Shown piece by piece: positions 44,718 through 55,115 of a stretch of DNA of 64,000 bases. Within the stretch, counting starts at the first letter, position 1, and every line of letters begins with the position of its first letter. The notes beneath the pieces were generated by a model. It ran no database searches, had not been told where the DNA came from, and worked only from the letters and a program-made list of their open reading frames with translations. Source of the DNA: Prolixibacteraceae bacterium UBA6029 (GTDB lineage: Bacteria > Bacteroidota > Bacteroidia > Bacteroidales > Prolixibacteraceae). The stretch is from positions 1-64,000 of the forward strand of contig DIZL01000032.1 in the NCBI GenBank assembly GCA_002429385.1, given 5' to 3'. Made by a program: the position numbers and the translations under genes.

Positions 44718-47021
44718 TTAAAACGGATACCCGATTGCCACATTCAACACCAGATTATCTTTTCTCCACGCTGAACTTCCGAAGTCGATCTGATTCATCA
44801 CCCATCGCTTATTTTCGTCCAGCCAGGGTTTCCGTAGCGGAAAGGCTAAATCAAATCGTAGAATGAAAAAGGAGACATCAACTCTTAAGCCCACACCTGT
44901 ACCAACAGCCATCTGGTCCATGAATTTGGAAAAGTAAAACGGGCTTCCCAGATTGGAAGGGTTTGATTTTTGAAGCCAGACATTCCCGGCATCGACAAAG
45001 AGGGCTCCTTTAAAGAAACTGTAAATATTAAATCGGTATTCAACATTTGTTTCCAGTTTGATATCACCACCCAATTGTAATATTCCAAGCGTATCGTTTT
45101 TCTGGTTATAAGTACCCGGTCCGACGGAATTAATTTGAAAAGCGCGAAGACTATTTGGTCCGCCGCTAAAGAACTCTTTGCTGTAGGGCAGAATTGCCGA
45201 GTTCCCAAATGGTTTTGCTACACCGGCAAAAACGCGCATTGCCAATTTGTTTTTGTTTTTAAAATTCAGGAAGGCACGGCCATCAATACTAAGTTTGGAA
45301 TATTGTGAAAAGATGGAACCAAACACTCTGGACTGATTACCTGGTGTTGGTTCTTCGCCTTCAATCCTTTTTGCAATATAAAAGGAAGTTCCTGCCAGTT
45401 CAGATATTAAATGGAAATAGTACTGCATCTTTTTCGCAGCCATCATCTGCTCATTATAAGTAAACGAATAACTTCCGCCCGCAATAAATTGTTCTTCATA
45501 GCTTTTTTTCAGAAAAGGATTTGCCTTAAGCAATGCTTTAAAAGCAACTGATTGATTTGACACAGTGGTAAAACTCACATCTATCGGGTTTAATTCGTGT
45601 TCCTTCCGAATGTTTTCTTTCCATTTATAACCATAAACGAAGCGTAAGGTATTCATGTCAAAATAATTGACACGTTTCATATAGTTATAGGATAGCAGGA
45701 TATGAGTTGTTGGAATATATAGGCTATTGGTCTGCCTGATTTTAAATGGTGTGATAAAGCGGGGAAAAGTCAGCTCAATTTGTGGATTATAGGAATAGGA
45801 ATAATAATTTTTTTCAGCGCCACTTAATTGTGCCTCGAATGATCCTGCCAGATTGAGGTTTAGTAATTCGGCGCCGTTAAAGGCGTTTCTATTCAGAACA
45901 CTTAAGCTCATTTTGGGTCCGGTGTAATTATTCGACTTAGAAACCATGTCAACTTCAGCCCTGAAGGTATGTTTCGGCATGGGGGTCATCAGAATGTTAA
46001 CATCCAGTAGTCCCGAACCAGGAGTAGTGTTTTCAACAAAGTTAATCTGGACTAATTTGAAGTTTCCCATCGACATCAATCTGTTCAGGGTGATGATGTG
46101 GTTCTCGCGTGAAAAGATTTCGTTTTTCCTTAAATATATCGATTTCGCAAGCACTTTAGGCCTGATGGTCATTCTTTCTTCCTTCCCGTAAAATACCATA
46201 TTCTTAAACATGATGGTATCTTTGGTTGTGTCAATGCGTCTCGCATTTAAAGAATAGTTCTGATTGATATACACATTGTTGATGCGAAACACGGTCAATG
46301 CATTGGCAGGGATACTGTCTTTTAAGGTCAATTTGAATGTGACATCATGATTTACATTTGAAGTGTCGGCTTTAAAAAGCAAATATTCGGGATTGAAGTA
46401 AAAGTACCCGTTGTTTTTCAGAGTAGCATCGATTCGTATCCGTTCGTTTTTTAAGTCGTCCAGACTATAATCCTGACCGGGTTTAATCAATGATTTATCT
46501 TTTACCTTAAGTATCAGGTGACTTAAACTATCGTCTGAAATAGCATACATCAAAGCCTTGACCACATAAGGCTTATGGACATGACTGGTATAGATTACTT
46601 TGGCGGTGCGCTTCTTTTCCACGATTTTGGATTCGGTATAGCTTTTAAATATTCCAATATTAAAAAGCTTGGAATCGATTACGGCACGTGTAACTCCGGG
46701 TTTCACACTACTCAGCAAAACAGGAGGTTCTCCCTTCTTTTTGAACCACTTTGCCAATTTAGTTTTAGGCTTTTCTCCTGCTATATTATACAACCACAAT
46801 TTAGGACGATTACCCAGATAAACTTTATTCGGCACAGGACGTACAGCCAATTCCGCAGTGGTTTTAACCAGTCCTTTGTTTATCTTATCCGATGATACCA
46901 ATTTAATTTCCGCACCCGTGTACAGCTTTTCACCTTTGGGTAAATGCCTTGTACCTGTACATGCTGCCAGAATAAGGCAAACAAGCATCAGGAAAAAACT
47001 ATTTTGTATCGATCTTGTCAT
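44718..47021 (-). CDS. tamL: TamA-like Omp85 lipoprotein (TamL)
   Basis: The 767-residue protein has an SPII signal with lipobox ILAAC (Cys21), then GTRHLPKGEKLYTGAEIKL, POTRA-like segments (residues about 30-380) and a C-terminal Omp85 barrel (FFSGGPNSLRAFQINSVGPG, GNVWLQKSNPSNLG, FILRFDLAFPLRKPW). In Bacteroidota the TamA homologue is a lipoprotein encoded with tamB. The start at 47019-47021 overlaps the end of tamB by 23 bp, showing translational coupling; the longer frame to 47153 would lie inside tamB and lose the lipobox. Confidence 0.9.
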   Translation of the reverse strand: MTRSIQNSFFLMLVCLILAACTGTRHLPKGEKLYTGAEIKLVSSDKINKGLVKTTAELAVRPVPNKVYLGNRPKLWLYNIAGEKPKTKLAKWFKKKGEPPVLLSSVKPGVTRAVIDSKLFNIGIFKSYTESKIVEKKRTAKVIYTSHVHKPYVVKALMYAISDDSLSHLILKVKDKSLIKPGQDYSLDDLKNERIRIDATLKNNGYFYFNPEYLLFKADTSNVNHDVTFKLTLKDSIPANALTVFRINNVYINQNYSLNARRIDTTKDTIMFKNMVFYGKEERMTIRPKVLAKSIYLRKNEIFSRENHIITLNRLMSMGNFKLVQINFVENTTPGSGLLDVNILMTPMPKHTFRAEVDMVSKSNNYTGPKMSLSVLNRNAFNGAELLNLNLAGSFEAQLSGAEKNYYSYSYNPQIELTFPRFITPFKIRQTNSLYIPTTHILLSYNYMKRVNYFDMNTLRFVYGYKWKENIRKEHELNPIDVSFTTVSNQSVAFKALLKANPFLKKSYEEQFIAGGSYSFTYNEQMMAAKKMQYYFHLISELAGTSFYIAKRIEGEEPTPGNQSRVFGSIFSQYSKLSIDGRAFLNFKNKNKLAMRVFAGVAKPFGNSAILPYSKEFFSGGPNSLRAFQINSVGPGTYNQKNDTLGILQLGGDIKLETNVEYRFNIYSFFKGALFVDAGNVWLQKSNPSNLGSPFYFSKFMDQMAVGTGVGLRVDVSFFILRFDLAFPLRKPWLDENKRWVMNQIDFGSSAWRKDNLVLNVAIGYPF

Positions 47022-50000
47022 TACTTTTTGATTTATTCGATGAATCAATTCCTTTTTTCTTCGTTTTGAATATTCTGCTCCACAGATTGAAATCGCGTAC
47101 AAATACAACACCTGCTCCTGTCTCAACCAATTGTCCTTCAATGGCTCCTTCATATTGGTTATGCCTGAATCCTTTAAGCAGGAAACGCCCGTCTTCGGTC
47201 AGTTTATATTCGACTGTCACATCGCTGGTAATATTACTTGCTGAATTTTGTTGCGCCCTGGCTCCCTCAACATCTACTGCCCCACCAAGCTGAACGGATA
47301 ATCGTTCATTAAAGAGTTGTTTCTTCACTCCAACTTCCACTTGTGTGCGCCCTTTTGCCGTGCCCGACTGATAATCGTCATACGATTGAATATCAAAATT
47401 CAACTCCATTCCGGGTAACATTTTTGAGCTTAGCTGATTTAATTGAGCAGATAAGAATTTGCCTACAGTCGAACGGATTAAGGTTGATGTTCCTCCTGCC
47501 GATTCGGTTTGAAAAGGATTCTCCTGAACAAACCGGCCCAATACCAGTAAGGCAAAAACCTGTTTGTTCAATGCTGATTCATCTTCATTGAGCATGCTCA
47601 GTTTTTGATTGACAGCTCCGCCCAGGATCCCTTTATCCTCAGGCGCTAATTGTATTGCAAAACTAATTACAGGATGTAAAATCTGTCCCCGAAGTTTCAG
47701 AACTACCAGAAAGGGATAGCGTTGTTTATAACCGCCTTTATCCACGTCGCTTAAACCTGATATCTGATCAGCTACCAGATCATAGGGTGCTGCCCTCACC
47801 GAATAGCTTGCATCGATGGATATCTCAGCCTCCAATGGATCACCATTCCAGATGATGGTACTCCCGGCATTAATATCGAATTTCTTTTTAATGACTGATT
47901 CCAACGACACCAGGTAACTGCCTTCATTTAAATTATAAGCGCCGGTAAGACTCATTTTCCCGCTTTGGTCCATGGTAAAACTCAATGCAGCCTCACCTTT
48001 TACCACCAGTGAGTCAGTCGAAGCGGGATCCATCAGTAGACGAAGGGTTGCTTCCTTGTCAATTTCAATAATCGAAGACAGATCAAAACCCGTCATACCT
48101 GTTACCTGACCTCCCTTTTTCTCTCCCCGGAGAAGAATCGGATTGAGCTTTAATGAGTTGTCAAATTCAACCACATTCTCTCCTTTGTCTGTGGTTAACT
48201 GGTCTTCAGGTACCGAAAAGGTAAAGTTAGAACCTTTTTTCATTTTTACCTTTGCACTCACTATAGGTAATTTCATCGGTCCGTTTACATTGATCTTGCT
48301 GTCAATAACCATCCTCCCATAGAACTCTTTGTTATCCTTTAAAGAAGTGTTGAATAATAGAAAATCCTTGCTATTGACCTGTAAAGCAAAAATGAAATCG
48401 GAGAAATGTTTCATCAGAACCGACCCGTCAATTGTTGCAGCATGCTTATTGGCATCCAGCATGGTAAAGGAATTGAAATAAACACCGTCTTTTTTCAGTT
48501 GAATCGTTTCATGCTTTAATTCCAGCTTGTTGTTCAAAAAGGCAGGTTTGATAATCGCATTGTTGAAAACCAGTTCGCCGGTAATATCAGGTGCAGCCGT
48601 ATTCCCTTCAATTGAAAGATTTCCTGTAAGCGTTCCTGATGCTTCTTTCAGTTGACCCATTGAAAGGGCCTGAACGGTTTTCATTGAAAGGGCCTGAATA
48701 TTTGTTTTTATGCTGATTGAATTATCCCCCCCATTCGGGACAAAGAATCCATTCGCCGTCAGATTATTATCAGCGCCTGATAGTTTTGCCTCAAGATTGA
48801 ATTTTTCATAGGTCGGGTTTTCTGCCTTCACGGTTAAATCCCCGATGGGAACTTCATTGACAACAAGCTGACTGATCTTTGCATCAGCCACTAAACCATA
48901 CGAATTATTAACCCGTTTCAGCAGTATATTCCCATCCACATTTCCTGTCACCAGGCTGGTATCTTTTTCTACAATCCGTGCAACGTCGTCAATCCTGAAG
49001 TTTTTTATAGCAATGTTCAGGTCGTCATTGAACTGATCATGTACCGAAGCAATATTAATCTGCCGTTCAGCATGATTAATAAAAAGATGGTGGATCAAAA
49101 ATCCCTGTTTCCCAAATTCAATGTAATTGTCTGAGGCAATGTCCCAGCGTTTATTGGCCAGGTAAAACTCTTTCGGATCAAGTGTAAGCTTGTAATTCTC
49201 TTTATCCCTGATAATCTGCGACTGAATCTGAAGCTTCTTATTCTTGCCATCGACTGAAGAGATATTCGCAACAATTTTGTTGTCTGCGAGTTTTCCATCC
49301 AGCAAAAAATTAGTAATTTCGATTTGTGAGTTTGCAATAGTACCCGTTGAAATTTTATAGTTCAATGCCTTATTATCCGAATTTACATCTACCGTTAAGT
49401 CATTAATTTCAGTGGTTCCGTAAACAATTCTTTTTACAATGGCATTCACTTTCAGGCTGTTTTTCTCACTATCAAAACTTCCCTGTATGATTCCCGGTTC
49501 AAATTCCTTGAGCTGTGGGAAAAGGACATCCGAAAGAATTGGGTGATTATGCAGTTGTATCTCGAAACTAAATTTAGACCCCGAGGACTCGGGGCTTTTC
49601 TGTAACTGCTTAATCGAATCAGAAAAGGGGAAATAAGTATTACTAAATTGGTTTAGTAATGCAGGCAATGCTGTAGGCGAAACAGTTCCCGAATATTTGA
49701 TGCCGATCAACGCACTGCTGATATTCAGTTCACTTTTTTTCGGTTCGTTCACTGTGGCTGATAGAAAAGAATCAAGCACATATTTCTTTCCATTGCTGGC
49801 AACGATAATATTGGTGATTCCTACCGTCCCATTCATCTGACTGACCGTTCCACCTTTTAAATCGGCAGCCGCGACAAAGGCTATGCGTGCATCCTTTTTA
49901 GTGAATTTGAGCTTTTGAAAGTCTGCGCCCTTCACATTCAACTTAAACTTATAGCGTTCCAGATCGGGATTCATGTTTACCAGTCCGTCGAAATCGAATA

Positions 50001-51996
50001 CGGCGTTTTCATCATTGAGACTTATTTTTCCTTCAAATTCCTTACCCGTAACCGTTCCATCCATTTGAAGCTTGTGATAAGTATATCTGTTCAGGTGAAT
50101 CTGAGTTACGTCAGCCTTGATTTTTGCCTTGATCGTATTCATGTCCAGCCCCTGTCCTATTGCTTCCGCGGTTAAAGTTACAGGGCCATACAGAAGGGTA
50201 TCCTTTAGCAAACGGCCCAAATCAAGACCATTCATGCTTGCTTTTCCATCGAAATGTTCAGTCGGATCGATGGATGCAGTCAGATTTGCGTCTCCAAAAC
50301 TGCTGGTCATATTTGCAGTTGACTCAAATGATTTCAGCTTTCCTTTAAAAACAACCTGCATACTGAGATTTTCAGGAAGATCAATACTTTTTGGAATATA
50401 GGATTCAGCCATCATGACGATGTCCGTCTTGCCTGAAGTCATTCTCAGATTGGGAAAGTCATAATATGCAGTTTCAATATTGGGTAATCCTTTGATGATA
50501 AAATCTGTTTCTATTGTCGTATTTACCCCTGTTTTAATTGCAAGGTTTTTAGCGCTAAGATTATTCATGGGTCCGTTGATTACTCCTGAAGCGGTGGTAA
50601 TCATTGAGGCATTTTTAAAGAAGGGCTGGGCAATGAGATCTTGTTTAAAATAGAGCAAATCAGAGTTCCTGAAGCTTAAATTTCTCAGGTTTAAGTTCAC
50701 GTTGGTGAATTGCAGGGAATCCGTTAAAAGGGCTAATGAAGTAAATTGCAGACTCAGATCTGCATCAACCAAAGAGTTGTTGGTACTGATTTTTGTATTC
50801 TTTGCTGTAATTGAATGCTGATCCATACTGAAATCAGATTCAAGCCGCTTGATTGCAAAGTTATTCTGGTCGATAGCGTTGAATTTCTTTACTGAAACCT
50901 TGGTCAGATCTGTTGAATATGAAAAGTTTGTCGCATCAAGATTTATATTGCTGAAAGTGACATGACCGGGATCAAAGACGCCTTTCAATTCAGCCTTGTT
51001 TCCGGCTTTGTAAGCAACCGAATCATCCTGCATGTCAATTTGGTTAAGCATCACCTTCCAGTTGCTTCCTGAAGCTGTAACTGTTCCGTTTGAAGCTGAT
51101 TCAGGCGCAAAGGTGTGGTATTGAATTTTACTCTGATCCAAGTAGACTGATTCGGACATCAGCAACTGTTTTTGCAAGTCGATAGAAACATTTTCAATTT
51201 TACTTTGTCCGATTATCGAAACGACTGACAGATAATTAACGGAATCGATGTAACTGACCGTGGAATTGCTCAGCTGGATTGTTCTTGCTGCAATTTTAGG
51301 CGAAACTTTTCCTGATTTAGTATTCTGAATATTTGCTGACTGAGTTGCTTTAACAGTTGCCGTTAAACCTTCAGCAACCAGGTCGAACACCGAATATAAA
51401 GGTTTTCCGGGAGCGATTTCATCGATATTAAATTCAGCTTTATTCAACCCTGCATATACATTCATTCCCGAATATTCATCATCGTAACGAAACCTGATGT
51501 TTTTCAAACTCACCTGATCGATGCTAAAGGTCCATTTGGAGGATGTTTGCGGGGCAGTTGTTGCTTGTTTTGTGCTATTGCTAAATGCAGTAATCAAAAA
51601 ATTGTAGTTGAACAGCGAGTCTGTTTTGGTGCTGTGAAGATTCAGGCTGGCATCGTCCAGGGCAAGTGAATTGACGACTATCTTACTTTTCAACAGGTAG
51701 TAAAGGGCAATATTTACTTTTGCCTTGCTGGCATAGATTAAAGTATCTTTATTCCGATCTTCCAGGTATATACCTTCAACAACCACAGATTTGGGGAATG
51801 AAATGCTGACACGTCTGATCTCAACTTTTGTATGCGTTTTTTTACTGACATAAGTGGTGGCAAAATGAACGATCCGTGTTTGAATCGAAGGAATTTGGAT
51901 AATGACAGCGATCAGTATGAATATAATCACACCGATACTGACTATCCAGATGAAAGTCTTTAATATCTTTTTAAAAACAGAAGCCCCTTTCATCAA
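46999..51996 (-). CDS. tamB: TamB/AsmA-family envelope protein
   Basis: The 1665-residue protein has one N-terminal membrane helix (about 15-35) and an AsmA-like start (YVSKKTHTKVEIRRVSISFP, VVVEGIYLEDRNKDTLIYASKAKV). The rest is repeating beta strands, with the conserved TamB C-terminal domain from about residue 1330 (GSYLVSLESVIKKKFDI, LKLRGQILHPVISF). TamB forms a long periplasmic groove linking the inner membrane to TamA and is implicated in lipid transport and outer-membrane assembly. Residue 1 is one of two adjacent Met codons. Confidence 0.92.
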   Translation of the reverse strand: MMKGASVFKKILKTFIWIVSIGVIIFILIAVIIQIPSIQTRIVHFATTYVSKKTHTKVEIRRVSISFPKSVVVEGIYLEDRNKDTLIYASKAKVNIALYYLLKSKIVVNSLALDDASLNLHSTKTDSLFNYNFLITAFSNSTKQATTAPQTSSKWTFSIDQVSLKNIRFRYDDEYSGMNVYAGLNKAEFNIDEIAPGKPLYSVFDLVAEGLTATVKATQSANIQNTKSGKVSPKIAARTIQLSNSTVSYIDSVNYLSVVSIIGQSKIENVSIDLQKQLLMSESVYLDQSKIQYHTFAPESASNGTVTASGSNWKVMLNQIDMQDDSVAYKAGNKAELKGVFDPGHVTFSNINLDATNFSYSTDLTKVSVKKFNAIDQNNFAIKRLESDFSMDQHSITAKNTKISTNNSLVDADLSLQFTSLALLTDSLQFTNVNLNLRNLSFRNSDLLYFKQDLIAQPFFKNASMITTASGVINGPMNNLSAKNLAIKTGVNTTIETDFIIKGLPNIETAYYDFPNLRMTSGKTDIVMMAESYIPKSIDLPENLSMQVVFKGKLKSFESTANMTSSFGDANLTASIDPTEHFDGKASMNGLDLGRLLKDTLLYGPVTLTAEAIGQGLDMNTIKAKIKADVTQIHLNRYTYHKLQMDGTVTGKEFEGKISLNDENAVFDFDGLVNMNPDLERYKFKLNVKGADFQKLKFTKKDARIAFVAAADLKGGTVSQMNGTVGITNIIVASNGKKYVLDSFLSATVNEPKKSELNISSALIGIKYSGTVSPTALPALLNQFSNTYFPFSDSIKQLQKSPESSGSKFSFEIQLHNHPILSDVLFPQLKEFEPGIIQGSFDSEKNSLKVNAIVKRIVYGTTEINDLTVDVNSDNKALNYKISTGTIANSQIEITNFLLDGKLADNKIVANISSVDGKNKKLQIQSQIIRDKENYKLTLDPKEFYLANKRWDIASDNYIEFGKQGFLIHHLFINHAERQINIASVHDQFNDDLNIAIKNFRIDDVARIVEKDTSLVTGNVDGNILLKRVNNSYGLVADAKISQLVVNEVPIGDLTVKAENPTYEKFNLEAKLSGADNNLTANGFFVPNGGDNSISIKTNIQALSMKTVQALSMGQLKEASGTLTGNLSIEGNTAAPDITGELVFNNAIIKPAFLNNKLELKHETIQLKKDGVYFNSFTMLDANKHAATIDGSVLMKHFSDFIFALQVNSKDFLLFNTSLKDNKEFYGRMVIDSKINVNGPMKLPIVSAKVKMKKGSNFTFSVPEDQLTTDKGENVVEFDNSLKLNPILLRGEKKGGQVTGMTGFDLSSIIEIDKEATLRLLMDPASTDSLVVKGEAALSFTMDQSGKMSLTGAYNLNEGSYLVSLESVIKKKFDINAGSTIIWNGDPLEAEISIDASYSVRAAPYDLVADQISGLSDVDKGGYKQRYPFLVVLKLRGQILHPVISFAIQLAPEDKGILGGAVNQKLSMLNEDESALNKQVFALLVLGRFVQENPFQTESAGGTSTLIRSTVGKFLSAQLNQLSSKMLPGMELNFDIQSYDDYQSGTAKGRTQVEVGVKKQLFNERLSVQLGGAVDVEGARAQQNSASNITSDVTVEYKLTEDGRFLLKGFRHNQYEGAIEGQLVETGAGVVFVRDFNLWSRIFKTKKKGIDSSNKSKSNDKIDTK
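49579..49594. repeat. Dispersed palindrome CCCCGAGGACTCGGGG inside tamB
   Basis: A 16-bp near-perfect palindrome lying in frame in tamB, where it encodes part of SPESSGS, a linker-like segment. It is one of five related copies. Confidence 0.6.
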
Positions 51997-52090
51997 TTAA
52001 TTATATATGATTTAATCCTTTAGCTATTAGTATGTAAGCAACTTTCAATCACGGATATAAAGTTTTTGGCATGCATTGATTCTGTTTCGC

Positions 52091-52600
52091 TTATTTCTTC
52101 ATTCGCTCCAGTATATTGTGTGCGGCTGGTGAAATACTTTCAGGAACAGATCCCGTTTCGAGTGCTGTCCGAAGGATATCTAAAAGATCGTTGAATCCTT
52201 CTGCTTTTTGCTTCCGAAGGATATGATGGGCTCCGTGTTGCAGAAGTACTGACTCTGATCCATGGCTGACCAATGCCCGTAAAAGTTCAGGCCAGGCAGC
52301 TTTCCTGAATTTCTCCAGGGATTTTGCAGCCAGCCAGGCCACATCACTCTCAGGGTCTTCCAGCGCTTTGACCAAGGTGGGTATCGATTTTAAATCGCTA
52401 ATTTCACTGAGCGCTTTGGCAGCTTCCCAGCGAGCCTTGTATATTTTCGAATTTTCAAGCACCAAAGACAATGGCAAAACTGCTTTTTTTCCTATGGTTA
52501 CCAATGATTTTCGCGCTCTCGTGCGTACTTTATCATCTTCGTTTTCCAAAAGCATAACTAAAGATTGAGGACTTATTCCGTTTTGGGTTTGTTCGTACAT
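52091..52600 (-). CDS. HEAT-repeat protein
   Basis: The 169-residue all-helical protein has HEAT/PBS-lyase-like repeats (KVRTRARKSLVTIGKKAVLPLSLVLE, KARWEAAKALSEISDLKSIPTLVKALEDPESDVAWLAAKSLEKF). It is likely a protein-interaction scaffold. The start at 52598-52600 is preferred over 52624 because the -7 box at 52639-52645 puts transcription start near 52632, leaving too short a leader for the longer form. Confidence 0.84.
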   Translation of the reverse strand: MYEQTQNGISPQSLVMLLENEDDKVRTRARKSLVTIGKKAVLPLSLVLENSKIYKARWEAAKALSEISDLKSIPTLVKALEDPESDVAWLAAKSLEKFRKAAWPELLRALVSHGSESVLLQHGAHHILRKQKAEGFNDLLDILRTALETGSVPESISPAAHNILERMKK

Positions 52601-52638
52601 CGTTTTGTTTTTTATTGAAATCAAAATTTATTCCAATG

Positions 52639-52707
52639 TAAATATGGCTTTGTTGAGTTCATAAAGTATTATATAATTTCAGGTAAAAATTACATGATTC
52701 ACATGTT
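52639..52707 (-). promoter_or_regulatory. Three-box promoter of the HEAT-repeat gene
   Basis: Box 1 AACATGTGAATCATGTAAT (52689-52707), box 2 heptamer ATATAAT (52668-52674), -7 ATATTTA (52639-52645), exact spacings. It fits between the HEAT gene and the cbpM stop. Confidence 0.78.
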
Positions 52708-52720
52708 TAAACAGAAGAAA

Positions 52721-53029
52721 TTATTTTTTACTGATGTCACTTTCATAAAGGCGAAGCCTGTTTTTAAGCGACGTAATTTCGTCGTGCATAGCATTTACAC
52801 GCTGTAACAAATGCATGATGGATTCAATTCCTTCGAGGTTGATATCCAACTCGTAATAGAACCGAATGTATTTCTCCAATTGCTGTAGTTGCTCAGCATC
52901 AATAAACCAGACTCCTCCAATTATTGTGGTTTCTATCAATCCGGTTTGCTGCAGTGAATTGACAAACGAAATTTCAATGTCGTGACATGCACAGAACTCA
53001 TCTACTGCTATTAAATACTCGCTTTGCAT
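52721..53029 (-). CDS. cbpM: CbpM-like modulator of CbpA
   Basis: The 102-residue protein has a MerR-like fold, with FVNSLQQTGLIE near residue 25 and YIRFYYELDINLEGIESIMHLLQRV. CbpM binds the J-domain of CbpA and restrains it. It starts 3 nt after the cbpA stop, the standard cbpA-cbpM pair. Confidence 0.9.
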   Translation of the reverse strand: MQSEYLIAVDEFCACHDIEISFVNSLQQTGLIETTIIGGVWFIDAEQLQQLEKYIRFYYELDINLEGIESIMHLLQRVNAMHDEITSLKNRLRLYESDISKK

Positions 53030-53032
53030 AGC

Positions 53033-53926
53033 TTAGGATTTTGATAATTCGGTAAATAATTCTTTTTGCTTGTCCGTTAAATTGGTCGGAACTTTAATGT
53101 TATAAGTCAGCAGCAGGTCTCCAAATTGTCCTTCCTTTTTATAGACAGGGAAACCTTTGCCTTTCAATTTTACTTTACTTCCGTTTTGCGTCTCAGGCTT
53201 TACTTTTAGTTTAACCTGGCCGTCTAACGTATCAACCGTTATTTCGCCACCCAGCACAGCTTTGTAAATATCCAGATCTATGGTTGCATATAAATTGTTA
53301 CCCAACCGCTTGAATATTGAGTGATTGGTAATTGAAAACTCAATGTATAAATCGCCATTCGGCCCACCATTAACTCCGGGGCCACCATGCCCCGAAATTT
53401 TAATGATTTGGCCGTTTTCAATTCCTGCGGGAATGGTAATTCTGATTTTTTTCCCGTTTACGGTTAACGTTTGCTGATGGGTTTCATAAGCATCGGTGAG
53501 ATTCAATTGCAATTCGGCATTAAAATCCTCTCCACGGTATTTAGCCTGTCGGCCTCTGCCACCGCCTGATCCGCCAAACATGGATTCGAAGAAATCAGAG
53601 AAATCTCCTCCCGCCCCCGAGGACTCGGCGCCTGAATACCTTGATCCACGCGATGCAGACGATTGTCCCTGGTACTGTTTCTGTTTTTCGAACTCATCGG
53701 CATGTTGCCAATCCTTGCCATACTGATCGTATTTCTTCCGTTTTTCGGGATCGCTCAGTACTTCGTTGGCCTCATTGATTTGCTGAAAATTCCTCTTCGC
53801 ATCCTTATCATTCGGATTCAAATCAGGGTGCACCTTTCTGGCCATTTTCCGATAGGCAGCCTTGATGTCCTTCGCTGTTGCCGATTTGTTAATCCCCAGT
53901 ATTTTATAATAGTCTACGAAATCCAT
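53033..53926 (-). CDS. cbpA: CbpA-like DnaJ co-chaperone
   Basis: The 297-residue protein has a J-domain with HPD at residues 33-35, a Gly/Ser-rich linker (about 88-132) and two C-terminal substrate-binding domains; it lacks the zinc-finger region of DnaJ. It stimulates DnaK and can bind DNA. It lies in an operon with the Old Yellow Enzyme gene (21 nt upstream) and cbpM. A copy of the CCCGAG palindrome codes for part of its linker. Confidence 0.92.
   Translation of the reverse strand: MDFVDYYKILGINKSATAKDIKAAYRKMARKVHPDLNPNDKDAKRNFQQINEANEVLSDPEKRKKYDQYGKDWQHADEFEKQKQYQGQSSASRGSRYSGAESSGAGGDFSDFFESMFGGSGGGRGRQAKYRGEDFNAELQLNLTDAYETHQQTLTVNGKKIRITIPAGIENGQIIKISGHGGPGVNGGPNGDLYIEFSITNHSIFKRLGNNLYATIDLDIYKAVLGGEITVDTLDGQVKLKVKPETQNGSKVKLKGKGFPVYKKEGQFGDLLLTYNIKVPTNLTDKQKELFTELSKS
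53615..53630. repeat. Dispersed palindrome CCCCGAGGACTCGGCG inside cbpA
   Basis: One mismatch from the perfect palindrome, in the Gly/Ser linker region of cbpA, where an insertion would be tolerated. Confidence 0.5.
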
Positions 53927-53947
53927 GTGTTTAGTAAATTGTGTTGA

Positions 53948-55036
53948 TCAGACTTTATGGTTTGGATAATCAGTATATCCTTTTTCATCTGCCGAATAGA
54001 ATAAATCCATTTTAAGATCCTGAGATAATGGCCAGTTGTTTTTAAACCGGTCAACCAGATCAGGATTGTTAATGTATGGACGCCCGAAAGCTACCAACTC
54101 ACCCAGACCGCTTTCAAGATCGGCCTCTGCCCTCGCCTTATCGTATCCGCCTGAAAGAATAATCGCATTCTTAAAGTTGCTCCTGATCTGTTTCTTCATT
54201 TTCAAAGGCACTTCAGGAGCTCCCATTGCTGAATGGTCGACCATGTGAATGTAGGCGATGCCCAGTTTATTGAGTTGTTTCGATAGATAATGATAGGTGA
54301 CTTCAATCTCGGGATAATGTGGCATATCGCTGGCTACCCCGTAGGGCGACAAACGAATGCCTGTTTTTCCTTTTCCAATAGCCTCTGCAACGGCAGAAGC
54401 GACTTCAAGTACAAACCGGCAACGGTTTTCAATAGAGCCTCCATAATTGTCCTCACGGATATTGCTTATTGGCGACAGAAACTGTTCGAGCAGATAGCCG
54501 TTGGCTGAATGCAACTCCACCCCGTCGAATCCGGCAATCATCGCATTTTTGGCTGCGAAGACGTATTCTTCTTTTGTGCTGATCAGGTCTTCTGTGGTCA
54601 TAGCCCTGGGTTCAGGGAAGTTCTGCAGCTGTTTCTCATCGGTCCACATCTGACCTGCCGCTTTTACCGCTGAAGGGGCGATAATCTGTGATCCTTCAGG
54701 CATATTTAGCGGGTGGCTTATTCGGCCCGTATGCATCAACTGAACAATGATCTTTCCTCCGGCTTTATACACTGCCGAAGTAACTAGCTTCCAGCCGTCA
54801 ACCTGCTGCGGACTGTAAATACCGGGAATCCGTGCATATCCCAGTCCATTGGGCGATGGCGAGGTGCCTTCGGTAATGATTAAGCCTGCACCCGAACGCT
54901 GTTTATAATATTCAGCCATCAGCTCATTCGGTACATGGCCAATCGCCCTGCACCTGGTCATTGGCGACATAACTACACGGTTTTTTAACTCCAGTGATCC
55001 AACCTTTTCAGCGGTAAATAGTTTGTTTGCATTCAT
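53948..55036 (-). CDS. Old Yellow Enzyme-family ene reductase
   Basis: The 362-residue FMN-dependent barrel has LKNRVVMSPMTRCRA near residue 20, the active-site and FMN segment GFDGVELHSANGYLLEQFLSP, and C-terminal GRPYINNPDLVDRF. It reduces activated alkenes using NAD(P)H, probably in detoxification of reactive electrophiles. It is the first gene of the operon with cbpA and cbpM. No three-box promoter lies upstream. Confidence 0.93.
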   Translation of the reverse strand: MNANKLFTAEKVGSLELKNRVVMSPMTRCRAIGHVPNELMAEYYKQRSGAGLIITEGTSPSPNGLGYARIPGIYSPQQVDGWKLVTSAVYKAGGKIIVQLMHTGRISHPLNMPEGSQIIAPSAVKAAGQMWTDEKQLQNFPEPRAMTTEDLISTKEEYVFAAKNAMIAGFDGVELHSANGYLLEQFLSPISNIREDNYGGSIENRCRFVLEVASAVAEAIGKGKTGIRLSPYGVASDMPHYPEIEVTYHYLSKQLNKLGIAYIHMVDHSAMGAPEVPLKMKKQIRSNFKNAIILSGGYDKARAEADLESGLGELVAFGRPYINNPDLVDRFKNNWPLSQDLKMDLFYSADEKGYTDYPNHKV

Positions 55037-55115
55037 TTGTCATCATTTTTAATGTTCTAAGAGAAACAAGAAGTTAACCGTAATGTTTCAGTTATTCGTC
55101 ATTAAGTCTTTGCCG

